Below are positions 34,669-43,701 of a stretch of 49,287 nucleotides of DNA, piece after piece. The notes below the pieces were generated by a model that did not search any database, was not told where the DNA came from, and was given only the letters and a program-made list of their open reading frames with translations. The stretch comes from Desulfobacterales bacterium (GTDB lineage Bacteria; Desulfobacterota; Desulfobacteria; Desulfobacterales; JADGBH01), in assembly GCA_015231595.1 (NCBI GenBank), contig JADGBH010000031.1, positions 1 through 49,287 of the forward strand, in the 5' to 3' direction. Position 1 is the first letter of the stretch. Each line of letters begins with the position of its first letter. A program made the position numbers and the translations under genes.

Positions 34669-36744
34669 TTAGGTACTTGAAATAAGGGTCTGCATCATTT
34701 CATCAGCTACTGAAAGAAGCTTGGACGCCACAGAAAATCCCTGTTGATACTTCATTAAATTTATCATTTCTTCATCAAGAGATACAGCTGATATAGAATC
34801 TCTTAAATTTTCAATAGTTGATACCATGACCTCATTAAAATCCATTTCCCTTGATATGCTTCTAAGATCTATTCCTATTGATCCAATCATTTTTTGATAA
34901 TAATCTTCTTTTGTAGCTGATATAGCTGTAGAAACAGCATCATTACCCCTAACAAATGACCATTGAGATATATTTAAAATTTGGTACTGAAATTCATCAA
35001 TAATAAGAGTATTACTATTATCTCCCCATGCAGCTTCTCCAGTATTTCCATCAATCCTTCCAGCAGTAATTTTATCTAAATCATTAATAACACCGTTGAT
35101 ACCAATAGAGTCAGCATCATTGCCTGTAAAAAATGTATTTAATCCAAGCGCCGCAGCTGTTCCAGAATCCGAAAAACCACTAGATCCATCATCTCCAAAA
35201 GCAAAATTATAACTACCTGATGATGGAGTAAAAGTAATTTTATTATTAGTTACAGATGCTGTGATTCCATTACCTGCTCCAAATACTGCATCATTTGCAG
35301 TTTGAAATTGAGTTACAAAATCAGCCAATGTATAATTTGAAACATTTTCCGTTGGAGTTCCGCTTGAATCTGTTTGTATTGTAAATGTATCGCCGGTAAA
35401 AGGTCCTGATGCTCCTGCAAATTGGAGATTCATACCATCTACTGTAGCATTTACAGGAAATGCTGGAGCAGCCCCTACGCTGAAAGTTCCAGAAGTAATA
35501 CTGTTTGTCCAAGTAACATCAACAGCAGCTGCTCCACCGATAGATGAACCTGCTGGAGAGACAACAAATTTATAGGTATCATTAACGCTATTAGCTCTTC
35601 CAGTCGGATTCATAGTTGCTGAAGGAACACTTGCGCCTGTTGCCATATTAAAAGTGATATCATTATAAACAGGGGTTGCACCACTTGTATCTTCGACCCA
35701 CATTTTAAAATCTTTAGTATAATCGACTTTATCTGCAAAAGGCAGGGTCATGAAAAGCCCTGTTGAGTCTGTTTCATAGGTTCCTGTAACCGCTGTATCA
35801 AAGAACTCAAGCCCTACTCCTTGACTATGTTGTTGATTAATTGACCATGTGATTTCTTTAGCAAGGGAATCAAGATTATTTCTATATTGAGGAATAAAAG
35901 AATCTCTCATTTCAAGCCAGCCACCAATTTTTCCAGAGGATATTTTATCTGTAATATCAACAGTTTTTCCACCAGAACCTTGCCAATTAACTTGTCCTTG
36001 GGAAACTGAAAGGTCATAAGTTGAAACTCCAGAAATAAGAGAATAACCATTTGCAACATTTACAGTTAGTGATCCATTAGATAATTCAAACGAATTTACG
36101 TTAATATATCCTGAAAGTTCAGACATCAGAGCATTTCTTTTATCCCTTAAATCATTAGCAGGGTTCATCGACTCTACCGCTACAATTTCTTTATTAAGAG
36201 CCGCAATTTCATCAGCTATATTGTTGATGTCAGAGACACCAGATTCAATTTCTTTACTCAAATCAACTTCTTTTTTACGAAGATTATAACTCAAAGAATC
36301 AAACTGATCTACCATACTGGAGGCTGTTGAATAAACTTGCTGCCTTTCAGGTGTTCCTGCGGGATTATTCGATAAATCCTGCCAAGAGCCCCACATTTCT
36401 GAAATACGATTGCTTAAACTTCCTTCTGAATTTTCATTAAAAAGTCCCTCAACAGAAGTCATATAATTGTCCATTTCTTCATAAGCTTTATACTGGGATT
36501 TTTGATTTATTAATCGTTCTTCAACAGCAGTATTATAGGACCTTTGAACCTCATCAATATCAACTCCTGTCCCAATTCTAAAATCACCCATAGAAAGATA
36601 GGTTTTAGTAGAACTGATAACAGTTTGCCTGGAATAGCTCGGAGTATTAACATTAGCTATGTTATTTCCTGCAATTGCAAGGCTGTATTGATTGATACTT
36701 ATAGCAGATTTAGCTATTGATAATGTTTGGTTAAGTCCTCCCAT
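34669..36744 (-). CDS. flgK: Hook-associated protein FlgK
   Basis: The 691-residue protein begins MGGLNQTLSIAKSAISINQYSLAIAGNNIANVNTPSYSRQ, the rod/hook family N-terminus, and ends with the FlgK-type MINLMKYQQGFSVASKLLSVADEMMQTLI. The AALNKEI..., NDLRDKRNALMSELS segment near 195-215 is diagnostic of FlgK. It caps the hook before filament growth. Two small flgN genes immediately upstream encode its likely export chaperones, and the last codons of the nearer one provide its ribosome-binding site. Confidence 0.95.
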   Translation of the reverse strand: MGGLNQTLSIAKSAISINQYSLAIAGNNIANVNTPSYSRQTVISSTKTYLSMGDFRIGTGVDIDEVQRSYNTAVEERLINQKSQYKAYEEMDNYMTSVEGLFNENSEGSLSNRISEMWGSWQDLSNNPAGTPERQQVYSTASSMVDQFDSLSYNLRKKEVDLSKEIESGVSDINNIADEIAALNKEIVAVESMNPANDLRDKRNALMSELSGYINVNSFELSNGSLTVNVANGYSLISGVSTYDLSVSQGQVNWQGSGGKTVDITDKISSGKIGGWLEMRDSFIPQYRNNLDSLAKEITWSINQQHSQGVGLEFFDTAVTGTYETDSTGLFMTLPFADKVDYTKDFKMWVEDTSGATPVYNDITFNMATGASVPSATMNPTGRANSVNDTYKFVVSPAGSSIGGAAAVDVTWTNSITSGTFSVGAAPAFPVNATVDGMNLQFAGASGPFTGDTFTIQTDSSGTPTENVSNYTLADFVTQFQTANDAVFGAGNGITASVTNNKITFTPSSGSYNFAFGDDGSSGFSDSGTAAALGLNTFFTGNDADSIGINGVINDLDKITAGRIDGNTGEAAWGDNSNTLIIDEFQYQILNISQWSFVRGNDAVSTAISATKEDYYQKMIGSIGIDLRSISREMDFNEVMVSTIENLRDSISAVSLDEEMINLMKYQQGFSVASKLLSVADEMMQTLISST

Positions 36745-36746
36745 AA

Positions 36747-37256
36747 TTAAACCTCCTCATGAAAAACCAAATTTAGATTAGGATTTTCTTTAGGATAAAA
36801 GTTGTTTCCATACACAACTCCGCCTCTATTTGCTTTTGTAATTATTGATATTAATTCCTCAATAACTGAGGAACATTCTTCAACAAAAGCTTTATTTTCT
36901 TTTACTCTATTTTGGATTTCAAATTTCAAGGAATTAATAGTTAAAACTATATTTTGAACTTGAGACAGATCTTCCCACTCAATTAAAGGAATAATCTTTG
37001 ATGTACTAAAAGAAAATCCAGTCATATTATGTTTTACGCCTTCATCTGTCATAACTACTAATATTTGATGTTTTATGGACTCAATGTCGCTCACTAAAAA
37101 TTGTTTTTCTTGAGAAAGCTTCCATAAAGAATTAATGTCATTGGTACTTAGACAATTTTTTTCCCTTTCTAAGCAATCCACAAGATCTTTATAGAGCATT
37201 ATTTTTTTCTGTAAAAATACATTTACTTTGTTGGCTATTGATAAGTTCTTTCCCAT
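36747..37256 (-). CDS. flgN: FlgN-like flagellar export chaperone, second copy
   Basis: The 169-residue all-helical protein resembles FlgN chaperones, which hold FlgK and FlgL for export. It is a clear paralogue of the 166-residue protein encoded directly upstream: both share ALLQRK/VFLQKK-type starts, SLIEWEDxSQVxNIV and an identical C-terminal NLNLVFHEEV. The final codons for EEV (GAGGAGGTTTAA) also form the ribosome-binding site for flgK two bases on. No catalytic motif is expected. Confidence 0.8.
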   Translation of the reverse strand: MGKNLSIANKVNVFLQKKIMLYKDLVDCLEREKNCLSTNDINSLWKLSQEKQFLVSDIESIKHQILVVMTDEGVKHNMTGFSFSTSKIIPLIEWEDLSQVQNIVLTINSLKFEIQNRVKENKAFVEECSSVIEELISIITKANRGGVVYGNNFYPKENPNLNLVFHEEV

Positions 37257-37258
37257 AA

Positions 37259-37759
37259 TTAAACCTCTTCATGAAAAACCAAATTTAAATTAGCATTTTC
37301 TTTAGGATAAAGGTCGCTTCCGTAAACAATCCCGCTCCTCTTTGCTCTTGTAATTATAGACATTATTTCCTCAATAACTGACAAACATTCTTCAACAAAA
37401 GCTATATTTTCCCTTACTTTATGTTGAATTTCAAGTTTCAAGGAATTAATAGTAAAAACTATATTCTCAACCTGAGATGGGTCTTCCCACTCAATTAAAG
37501 AAATAACCTTTGATGCACTAAAAGAAGCTACAGTCGTATTATGTTCTATGCCTTCCCCTGTCATAGATGATAATATTTGAAGTCTTAGAGACTCAATTTG
37601 ACTAACGAAAAAATGTTTTTCTTCAGAAATTTTCCATAAAGGGTTAATGTCATTACTACTTAGGCAAATTTTTTCCTTTTCTAAGCAATCCGCAAGTTCT
37701 TTATAAAATACTATTTTTCTCTGTAAAAGTGCATTTATTTTATCGGCTAATAAAATCAT
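37259..37759 (-). CDS. flgN: FlgN-like flagellar export chaperone, first copy
   Basis: The 166-residue helical protein is a paralogue of the next gene and shares its ...ECLSVIEEIMSIITRAKRSG helix and the identical tail NLNLVFHEEV. Its last codons GAAGAGGTTTAA act as ribosome-binding site for the second copy, which starts 2 bp after its stop. FlgN binds the C-terminal helices of FlgK and FlgL. flgM usually lies between flgJ and flgN, but the 60-bp gap to flgJ here has no room for it. Confidence 0.8.
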   Translation of the reverse strand: MILLADKINALLQRKIVFYKELADCLEKEKICLSSNDINPLWKISEEKHFFVSQIESLRLQILSSMTGEGIEHNTTVASFSASKVISLIEWEDPSQVENIVFTINSLKLEIQHKVRENIAFVEECLSVIEEIMSIITRAKRSGIVYGSDLYPKENANLNLVFHEEV

Positions 37760-37819
37760 TTTTTTTTCTTACTCCAAAAACATACTTAAGAGTATTTATC
37801 GGACAATTTCTAAAATATG

Positions 37820-38128
37820 TTAAGGGTCGCTTACATATTTTTTTAATTGGTTGTAAAGAACATCCTTTATACCAGTGCCTTTACCTTTAGCTATCTCATT
37901 CGCAATTTCCTGATCATACATCGATGTAAACATATCTTTCTGAAGGCTGCTTCCAAATAAAGAATCATTTGTAATGGTTTTTCTCATGGATTGGAGCATA
38001 ACATTTAAGAGGACAGACTCAAAATCAGCGCAAGTTTTTTTTAATTGCTCATCTTTTTTTAAAGAATTTCCTTTTAAGCGCTCCACAGTTCTGTCTAATT
38101 CTATTTGGTTTACATCTATATTCATCAT
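37820..38128 (-). CDS. flgJ: Rod-binding protein FlgJ, N-terminal domain only
   Basis: The 102-residue protein contains the Rod-binding domain: KKTCADFESVLLNVMLQSMRKT...LFGSSLQKDMFTSMYDQEIANEIAKGKG. It caps the growing rod. Unlike enterobacterial FlgJ it has no C-terminal muramidase domain, so wall digestion must be done by another enzyme; this short form is usual in Deltaproteobacteria. It is placed between flgI and the flgN pair. Confidence 0.92.
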   Translation of the reverse strand: MMNIDVNQIELDRTVERLKGNSLKKDEQLKKTCADFESVLLNVMLQSMRKTITNDSLFGSSLQKDMFTSMYDQEIANEIAKGKGTGIKDVLYNQLKKYVSDP

Positions 38129-38151
38129 TTTTTTCCTTATTTCAAGACAAT

Positions 38152-39177
38152 TTAAATTATTTCTAAATCAGCTTGAAGAGCTCCGGCAGCTTTTATACTT
38201 TGGAATATGCTTATTAAATCTTTTGGAGATACGCCTACAGCATTAAGAGCTTTCACAAGATCGCCTATTGTAGTTCCTGTTGGAACAAGCATTACTCTAT
38301 TATCTACTTGTTTTGGAGGAGTTACAGAAGTATCCTGAACCTTTATGCTTAAATCTCCATGGGATATAGCAATTGTTGATATTTTTACATTTTCTCCAAT
38401 AACGACAGTGCCTGTTTTTTCATTAACAATAACTTTAGCCGTTGTATCAGGTTCAACCTCAAGCGTTTCTATATTAGCTATAAATTTAGCAACATCTGGC
38501 CTCATTGCCTCTGGAATCTCAATTTTTATTGTTCCTGAATCCAAAGCTTTGGCAGCAGGCTCGCCTAAGGCTGTATTTACTATTTCTGTAATTCTTAATG
38601 CAGTTGTAAAGTCAGGGTTTGATAAAGTAAATGTAATTTGACTTTTTCCACTTAAACTAAAAGGGATTTCACGCTCAATAGTCGCTCCTTCTGGAATAGT
38701 TGCAACAAGTACATGGTTTTGTGATGCGCCTATACCTCCTACTCCAACAGAACCTTGAGCTATCGCATAGACTTTTCCATCAACCCCTTTAAGAGGAGTA
38801 AGAAGAAGAGTTCCTCCAGCAAGACTTTTTGCATCACCAAGGGAAGATATAGTAACGTCAAGCCTTGTTCCTATTTTTGCAAAAGGAGGCATCGTAGCTG
38901 TTATCATAACTGCTGCCACATTTTTAACTTTAATTTGGTTTTTGTCAACATGAACACCCATGCGTTCCATCATATTTGCAATTGACTGCATTGTAAAATC
39001 AGCACCTGATTTATCTCCAGTTCCATTAAGCCCCACCACAAGACCATAACCTACGAGCTGATTTATTCTTACACCTTTAATTGAAGTAATATCTTTTATC
39101 CTGACAGCATAAGCTAAATCTATTACTGTGAATACTATCAAGAAGTTTATAAATATTTTAAATTTAAGTTTTTTCAT
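38152..39177 (-). CDS. flgI: Flagellar P-ring protein FlgI
   Basis: Forms the periplasmic P-ring around the rod in peptidoglycan. A signal peptide (KFKIFINFLIVFTVIDLAYA) precedes VRIKDITSIKGVRINQLVGYGLVVGLNGTGDKS, the family's signature start. TATMPPFAKIGTRLDVTISSLGDAKSL is also conserved. I take the ATG at 39177 rather than the GTG three codons upstream (39186), since the latter lacks a spaced ribosome-binding site. It lies in flgA-H-I-J order with 28 bp to flgH. Confidence 0.95.
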   Translation of the reverse strand: MKKLKFKIFINFLIVFTVIDLAYAVRIKDITSIKGVRINQLVGYGLVVGLNGTGDKSGADFTMQSIANMMERMGVHVDKNQIKVKNVAAVMITATMPPFAKIGTRLDVTISSLGDAKSLAGGTLLLTPLKGVDGKVYAIAQGSVGVGGIGASQNHVLVATIPEGATIEREIPFSLSGKSQITFTLSNPDFTTALRITEIVNTALGEPAAKALDSGTIKIEIPEAMRPDVAKFIANIETLEVEPDTTAKVIVNEKTGTVVIGENVKISTIAISHGDLSIKVQDTSVTPPKQVDNRVMLVPTGTTIGDLVKALNAVGVSPKDLISIFQSIKAAGALQADLEII

Positions 39178-39205
39178 ACGTCTCACTTATTACCTAATTA
39201 TTTAA

Positions 39206-39952
39206 TTAAAAAGGCCATATATTATCCATTATACGAGTCAGCCATCCTACTTTTTGCTTATCTGATATAACGCCATTTCCCGAATATTCAATTTTAGCAT
39301 CTGAAAGAGATATTGATTGCACTCTATTGTCCTGAGTGACATCTATAGACCTCACAACACCCGACACCGTTATAAATTGAGACTCATTATTAACCTTAAT
39401 TTCCCTTCGTCCATATATCACGAGATTTCCATTAGGAAGAACTTCAACAACACGAGCCCCAACTGACGCTGTAATCTGTCCACTTCTATCACTTGATGCC
39501 TTACCTTTAAAATCAGTTCCATAGTTTGCTTTTACAAGAGTATCAACAAGTTTGCCTTTACTATCACGGTTAAGATTAGGTCTAATAGCTTCCGCCGCTC
39601 GCATAAGGCCGAAAAAATTAGGAACTCCAGCACCTACACTAGAACTTTTATTAACTGTTGTATTAGCATCTAATTTTGATGAGCTGTTTTCAACTATATC
39701 AATTATCACTGTATCCCCTACCCTTCTTGCTCTTTGGTCGATAAAAAGCATTTCGCTCGATGAATCCGACCATAAAGAACCTTCAGATGGAGGCAATGAT
39801 GCATAATATACATCGGATTCTTTATGCCTTTCTTCGACTATAGGAGGAGAAGGAATCGGAGAAGTAGGTTTTGGTTGTTTAGCCGAAGAACACCCTAACA
39901 ACTCATAAATTATAGTTATAATAACTATACTACCTATGAAATTCAATTTCAT
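39206..39952 (-). CDS. flgH: Flagellar L-ring protein FlgH
   Basis: Outer-membrane L-ring lipoprotein. The signal ends in the lipobox ELLGC (cysteine near residue 21). The conserved SLWSDSSSEMLFIDQRARRVGD segment is near 58-79, with TVIIDIVENSS following, and RVVEVLPNGNLVIYGRREI and VRSIDVTQDNRVQS-type strands later. Length 248 is typical. It also supports a Gram-negative outer membrane. Confidence 0.95.
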   Translation of the reverse strand: MKLNFIGSIVIITIIYELLGCSSAKQPKPTSPIPSPPIVEERHKESDVYYASLPPSEGSLWSDSSSEMLFIDQRARRVGDTVIIDIVENSSSKLDANTTVNKSSSVGAGVPNFFGLMRAAEAIRPNLNRDSKGKLVDTLVKANYGTDFKGKASSDRSGQITASVGARVVEVLPNGNLVIYGRREIKVNNESQFITVSGVVRSIDVTQDNRVQSISLSDAKIEYSGNGVISDKQKVGWLTRIMDNIWPF

Positions 39953-39971
39953 TTTATCCCTCTCCCAATAT

Positions 39972-40997
39972 TTAAAAAATTACTTCTATAGTTGACTTAT
40001 CTTTTACTCTGCCTATAACAACTTTTTTTGAAGATAAATTTTCAATTTCGATTTCTTCCCCTAATCTTCCATCACTCGCAGCAACTCCGTATGTAACTAC
40101 CTTAACCAAACCTTTTTTAGCTACAAGACTAACTTTACTTCCTTTTAGAACAATTGGAGGTTCTTCAATCATATTTGAGCGTAAATAGCTTTTAGAGCTA
40201 ACATTTTGATTGACCTGTTTTCCAATAATATCTGATAAAGAAGTTACAACATTGTCTGGCATCCTTGAAATATCTTTTTTTTCAAGACAAACATCATCTT
40301 CCGTTAAAATCGTGTCTCTACTGATGGAACGAAGAGCGCAAGCAACATCTTTATAAATTCCCACTTTAGCTGAAAGAGTTATTTTCGTACATTCCTTACC
40401 GTCAACATTTACTAAAATTCTTAAATTTAATTGATTTTTTATATCTATATCATTAGAAGGCAAATAAATTAATTCCATCTTTCCAGTTGGGAACTTAGAT
40501 ATCCCTCTTGTTTTTAAACTGTAAACTTTATAGTCTCGGCTACCCAAAGTTTCTTCAATATATTTTACAAGAATTTCCTTCAAAGCATCGTCAGATATTG
40601 TTTGGAAGCTTCGTTCTATTGTAATAGAATCCGGTATTTCAATAATAGTATCATTAGCGATCCAATCTTTGGTTTTAAGGATATAATTTATCCTTCTTCC
40701 TGAAATTCTTTTTGTATAACCCGGCTTTGGAGCATAACCTAAACAAATATCTCCAATTTCTTCCGTTATTTTTTTATCCCCTGAAATATAGGCTATATCT
40801 CTTAAATAAATTCTATCTCCATCCACGTTTATTTTAAAATCTGGCTTTATTATAATTTTAGTTGATATTTGCTCTTCTGCATAAACAAAAGATGAGACAA
40901 ATATTAATATTAGAATACAAAAATTAAAAACTAATCTACTCTTGGAAAGAGCTATTATTATTTCTGTATAGGCTGTTTTTATAATTTCAACTAACAT
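39972..40997 (-). CDS. flgA: P-ring assembly chaperone FlgA
   Basis: Periplasmic chaperone for P-ring formation. A membrane-spanning signal segment (LVFNFCILILIFVSSFVYA) near residues 22-40 is followed by a long N-terminal part, then the SAF-type domain near 215-280 (RSISRDTILTEDDVCLEKKDISRMP, a typical FlgA stretch) and a C-terminal ChapFlgA domain (VVLKGSKVSLVAKKGLVKVVTYGVA-like). At 341 residues it is longer than E. coli FlgA (219), as is usual in this group. A sigma-54 promoter ends about 40 bp upstream of its ATG, so it heads the flgAHIJNNKL transcript. Confidence 0.92.
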   Translation of the reverse strand: MLVEIIKTAYTEIIIALSKSRLVFNFCILILIFVSSFVYAEEQISTKIIIKPDFKINVDGDRIYLRDIAYISGDKKITEEIGDICLGYAPKPGYTKRISGRRINYILKTKDWIANDTIIEIPDSITIERSFQTISDDALKEILVKYIEETLGSRDYKVYSLKTRGISKFPTGKMELIYLPSNDIDIKNQLNLRILVNVDGKECTKITLSAKVGIYKDVACALRSISRDTILTEDDVCLEKKDISRMPDNVVTSLSDIIGKQVNQNVSSKSYLRSNMIEEPPIVLKGSKVSLVAKKGLVKVVTYGVAASDGRLGEEIEIENLSSKKVVIGRVKDKSTIEVIF

Positions 40998-41036
40998 AAT
41001 TAATTATCCTATATTTTTTGTTTGTTTATTATTAAA

Positions 41037-41052
41037 AGCAATTTAAATGCCA
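41037..41052 (-). promoter_or_regulatory. Sigma-54 promoter for flgA operon
   Basis: On the minus strand TGGCATTTAAATTGCT has the invariant GG and GC exactly 10 nt apart, a near-perfect -24/-12 element (consensus TGGCAC-N5-TTGCW). It ends about 40 bp upstream of the flgA ATG. The same element with flanking bases is repeated before flgF. Confidence 0.85.
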
Positions 41053-41204
41053 AACTAATGAAAGTATTTTTTTAATAATATTTTCTCTGTAGTTTCAACA
41101 TCCCATGATATGGATTGCGCTTAATAAAAAAATTACGATTACAATTCAAACTCATTGATTAGCAAGAGTACTTTTAAAATCTATGCTCAAGGATGAATAA
41201 AGAT

Positions 41205-41300
41205 ATAACTAAAAAAATGACTCCTAAAGTCAAATATTTGGCAAGATAAATATGTAAGGCAAAAAATACCTATAATGATTTTTTTTCCTATTCAGAAGGG
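41205..41300 (-). repeat. Duplicate of flhB-like gene tail plus terminator
   Basis: Read on the minus strand this segment repeats 44683-44770: the last codons of the flhB-like gene (LNRKKK-type, AATAGGAAAAAAAA), the sequence up to the stop, a downstream stretch with TTGCCAAATATTTGACT, and the terminator (TGACT/AGTCA, 41218-41232, then seven Ts at 41211-41217). The gene body is absent. The terminator probably ends the GT9 transcript before the flgA promoter. Confidence 0.75.
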
Positions 41301-41390
41301 AATTTTTTATTGCTGTATCTAAAAGCTGATTTTATGGGTAGTAAACCGCATCTCTTCTTTAGAAGACTCCAATACTGTTTTTCATTGTCA

Positions 41391-42533
41391 TTATTGGAGA
41401 TAAGTTATTTTAGATTCTTCCATTTTTAAGTTATCATTTAACAAGCATTCAAGCTTATGACGCATTTGCTCAAAAACCATAGCAGGATCAAGCGATTGCA
41501 AACATTCATAAGGGATTTTATTTGAACAACGGAAAGGAATATTAAGCTTATTCATATGATAACAAGATCTACATTTATTGGAGCAGATCGCATTGTCAAT
41601 CGATCCATAAGGATAGCTTTCCCAACTCGCCGTTGGCCCAAAAAGACAAAACGTTTCAACTTTATTAGCTGCTGCTAAATGAGTAAGGCCAGAATCATTC
41701 CCAATAAATACCGTGCATAATGATATCAAAGCTTCAACATCTATAATATTTTGGTCAGTTATTTTGATAATCTTGATATCGCTGTCACTTCTATCAATAA
41801 TACTATCTATTAATTGATTCTCAGATTGATTCCCAAACAAAATAAAAACTACTTTCCAGTGAGAATTTATAATATGAATCAATTCCTTATAATATAAAGA
41901 AGGCCATCTCTTCCATTTTTGATTTTTACTTGAACCAATTTGCAAACCAATTAAGTTCTCATTTTGTATGAACTTAAATTGTGCTAAATATTTTTGAGCA
42001 GATAAACTTATATCCGGACTGATATTTCTAATTAAATTTGTAGTATAATCTGCCCACTTCCATTTAAGTAATTTTAATAAGTTCAAATTTAGGATTGCTC
42101 TATGTTTTTTTTCAGGTTTTAGGGAGTGAGTATAAACTATTTTTCCTAAACAAAGTATGGTTGGAATATCATAACCGAGCCGTATTTTGATTCCTAAAAC
42201 CAAAGGAATGATAGCGCTTCTTATCGCACCGCCTACCATAACCAAGGAGACAGCATAGCGACTATTTCTTAAATGAATTAAACGTTTAATAACCCTAACC
42301 ATATTTTTAATGGTTTCTTCTAAATAAATAATCTGGTCACACCAATGACAATCTTTTAATAATGCAACAACTTCCTTATTTGAGGCTAATATATGGATTT
42401 CATATTTAGGAAATGTTTTTTTTATTCTTTCAACAGCGGGGATTACAAATACAAAATCACCTATACCACCACGGGCAATTATTAAAATTTTTTTACTATA
42501 GTTTACATTATCCTTTAATTGACAGTTATTCAT
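41391..42533 (-). CDS. Glycosyltransferase family 9 protein (heptosyltransferase-like)
   Basis: The 380-residue protein has the GT-B fold marks of family 9: KKILIIARGGIGDFVFVIPAVERIK at the start (GGIGD near 22-26), the LIGLQIGSSKNQKWKRWP segment near 195-215, and the FIGNDSGLTHLAAA donor-site motif near 275. A cysteine-rich stretch follows (CSNKCRSCYHMN). Family members transfer ADP-heptose or related sugars to lipopolysaccharide core or to proteins. It interrupts the usual flgG-flgA succession, so flagellin or other flagellar-protein glycosylation is likely but unproven. No promoter is evident immediately upstream. Confidence 0.82.
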   Translation of the reverse strand: MNNCQLKDNVNYSKKILIIARGGIGDFVFVIPAVERIKKTFPKYEIHILASNKEVVALLKDCHWCDQIIYLEETIKNMVRVIKRLIHLRNSRYAVSLVMVGGAIRSAIIPLVLGIKIRLGYDIPTILCLGKIVYTHSLKPEKKHRAILNLNLLKLLKWKWADYTTNLIRNISPDISLSAQKYLAQFKFIQNENLIGLQIGSSKNQKWKRWPSLYYKELIHIINSHWKVVFILFGNQSENQLIDSIIDRSDSDIKIIKITDQNIIDVEALISLCTVFIGNDSGLTHLAAANKVETFCLFGPTASWESYPYGSIDNAICSNKCRSCYHMNKLNIPFRCSNKIPYECLQSLDPAMVFEQMRHKLECLLNDNLKMEESKITYLQ

Positions 42534-42821
42534 AATTTTTCTGGATTACTCCCTACATCACATTATTTCTTAAAAACAGCATAAGTCTAAAAGAATTAAT
42601 TTTGAAAGAATAGCAAGCAAAAAAGGAAAAAACAAGAAACAAGAAAAAAGAATTTAAAAAATTATAAGACAATATATTTTTACCGCTTTGTTTGATAAAA
42701 TTATAGAAAATTTCGTAAAAAGTATGATTACGAATTATTAGAATTGATTATGGCGTGTTTAATTAGGCATTAGGCGAGTCAGAAAGCTTAAAAACACAAA
42801 AATACAAAATCAGTGAAAAAA

Positions 42822-42870
42822 TATGAACCACAATTAATTGTTCTACTTGTCCCGAAATATGTGGTTCATA
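42822..42870 (-). terminator. Terminator downstream of flgG
   Basis: TATGAACCACA (42822-42832) and its exact complement (42860-42870) make an 11-bp stem 27 bp after the flgG stop. On the minus strand six Ts follow. It separates flgF-flgG from the GT9 gene. The remainder of the 363-bp gap 42534-42896 is AT-rich and shows no gene or clear promoter. Confidence 0.8.
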
Positions 42871-42896
42871 GATTGAGTTTATAAGCAGATCAAATT

Positions 42897-43679
42897 TTAT
42901 CGTTTTACTCCATTAGCTATTCCAAGCATTGAATCAGCGGTAGTAACTGCTTTTGAATTTGCTTCATATCCCCTCTGTCCTACAATTAATGCTACCATTT
43001 CATCAACAACACTAACATTGGACATTTCAAGGAATTGATTTGTAACAGTTCCAAAACCGGTCGAACCAGGGGCACCTTCAGTGGCTTGTCCTGAAGCTTC
43101 AGTAGGTCTAAAAAGATTTCTGCCTGCTGCAAAAAGCCCTGCTGTATTTACAAAATTATAAATATTTATTTGTTCTGAAGTTAGTATAGTATCTCCTGCT
43201 CCATAAGCAGTTAATTGCCCATTTGACTGAAGAGTAACAAGAGATGTCCCATCAGGAACGGCTATTTCAGGTTGAAGCCTTTCACCTGCAGGTGTTGTTA
43301 TGTAACCTTCGCTATCAAGGGTAAAATTCCCAGCGCGAGTATATAACTCCTCTGTCCCGCTTAATACTTTAAAAAAACCAGGACCTTCAATGGCCATATC
43401 AAGAGTATTGCCTGTTTGCACATAATCACCCTGAGTAAAAATTTTTTGAACACTTGATGGTTTTGTGCCCATACCTACTTGAATTCCGGTCGGTATTTGG
43501 CCTCCTCCAGGAGCAGTAGCTCCAGCTATTAATAAAGTTTGATACATAAGGTCCTGAAAATTAGCTCTGCTCTTTTTAAATCCAGTTGTATTAACATTAG
43601 CAAGATTGTTGGCAACAACATCTACAGTCATCTGCTGAGCAGACATTCCTGATGCTGCCGTCCATAATGCTCTAATCAT
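42897..43679 (-). CDS. flgG: Distal rod protein FlgG
   Basis: The 260-residue protein begins MIRALWTAASGMSAQQMTVDVVANNLANVNTTGFKKSRANFQDL, the FlgG signature with its rod-family asparagine-rich motif, and ends MVALIVGQRGYEANSKAVTTADSMLGIANGV. Length is standard. It forms the outer rod through the rings. A terminator follows it. flgF is 22 bp upstream on the same strand and both belong to one transcript from the sigma-54 promoter at 44421. Confidence 0.96.
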   Translation of the reverse strand: MIRALWTAASGMSAQQMTVDVVANNLANVNTTGFKKSRANFQDLMYQTLLIAGATAPGGGQIPTGIQVGMGTKPSSVQKIFTQGDYVQTGNTLDMAIEGPGFFKVLSGTEELYTRAGNFTLDSEGYITTPAGERLQPEIAVPDGTSLVTLQSNGQLTAYGAGDTILTSEQINIYNFVNTAGLFAAGRNLFRPTEASGQATEGAPGSTGFGTVTNQFLEMSNVSVVDEMVALIVGQRGYEANSKAVTTADSMLGIANGVKR

Positions 43680-43701
43680 AACGTCCTCCTAATCATTTTA
43701 A

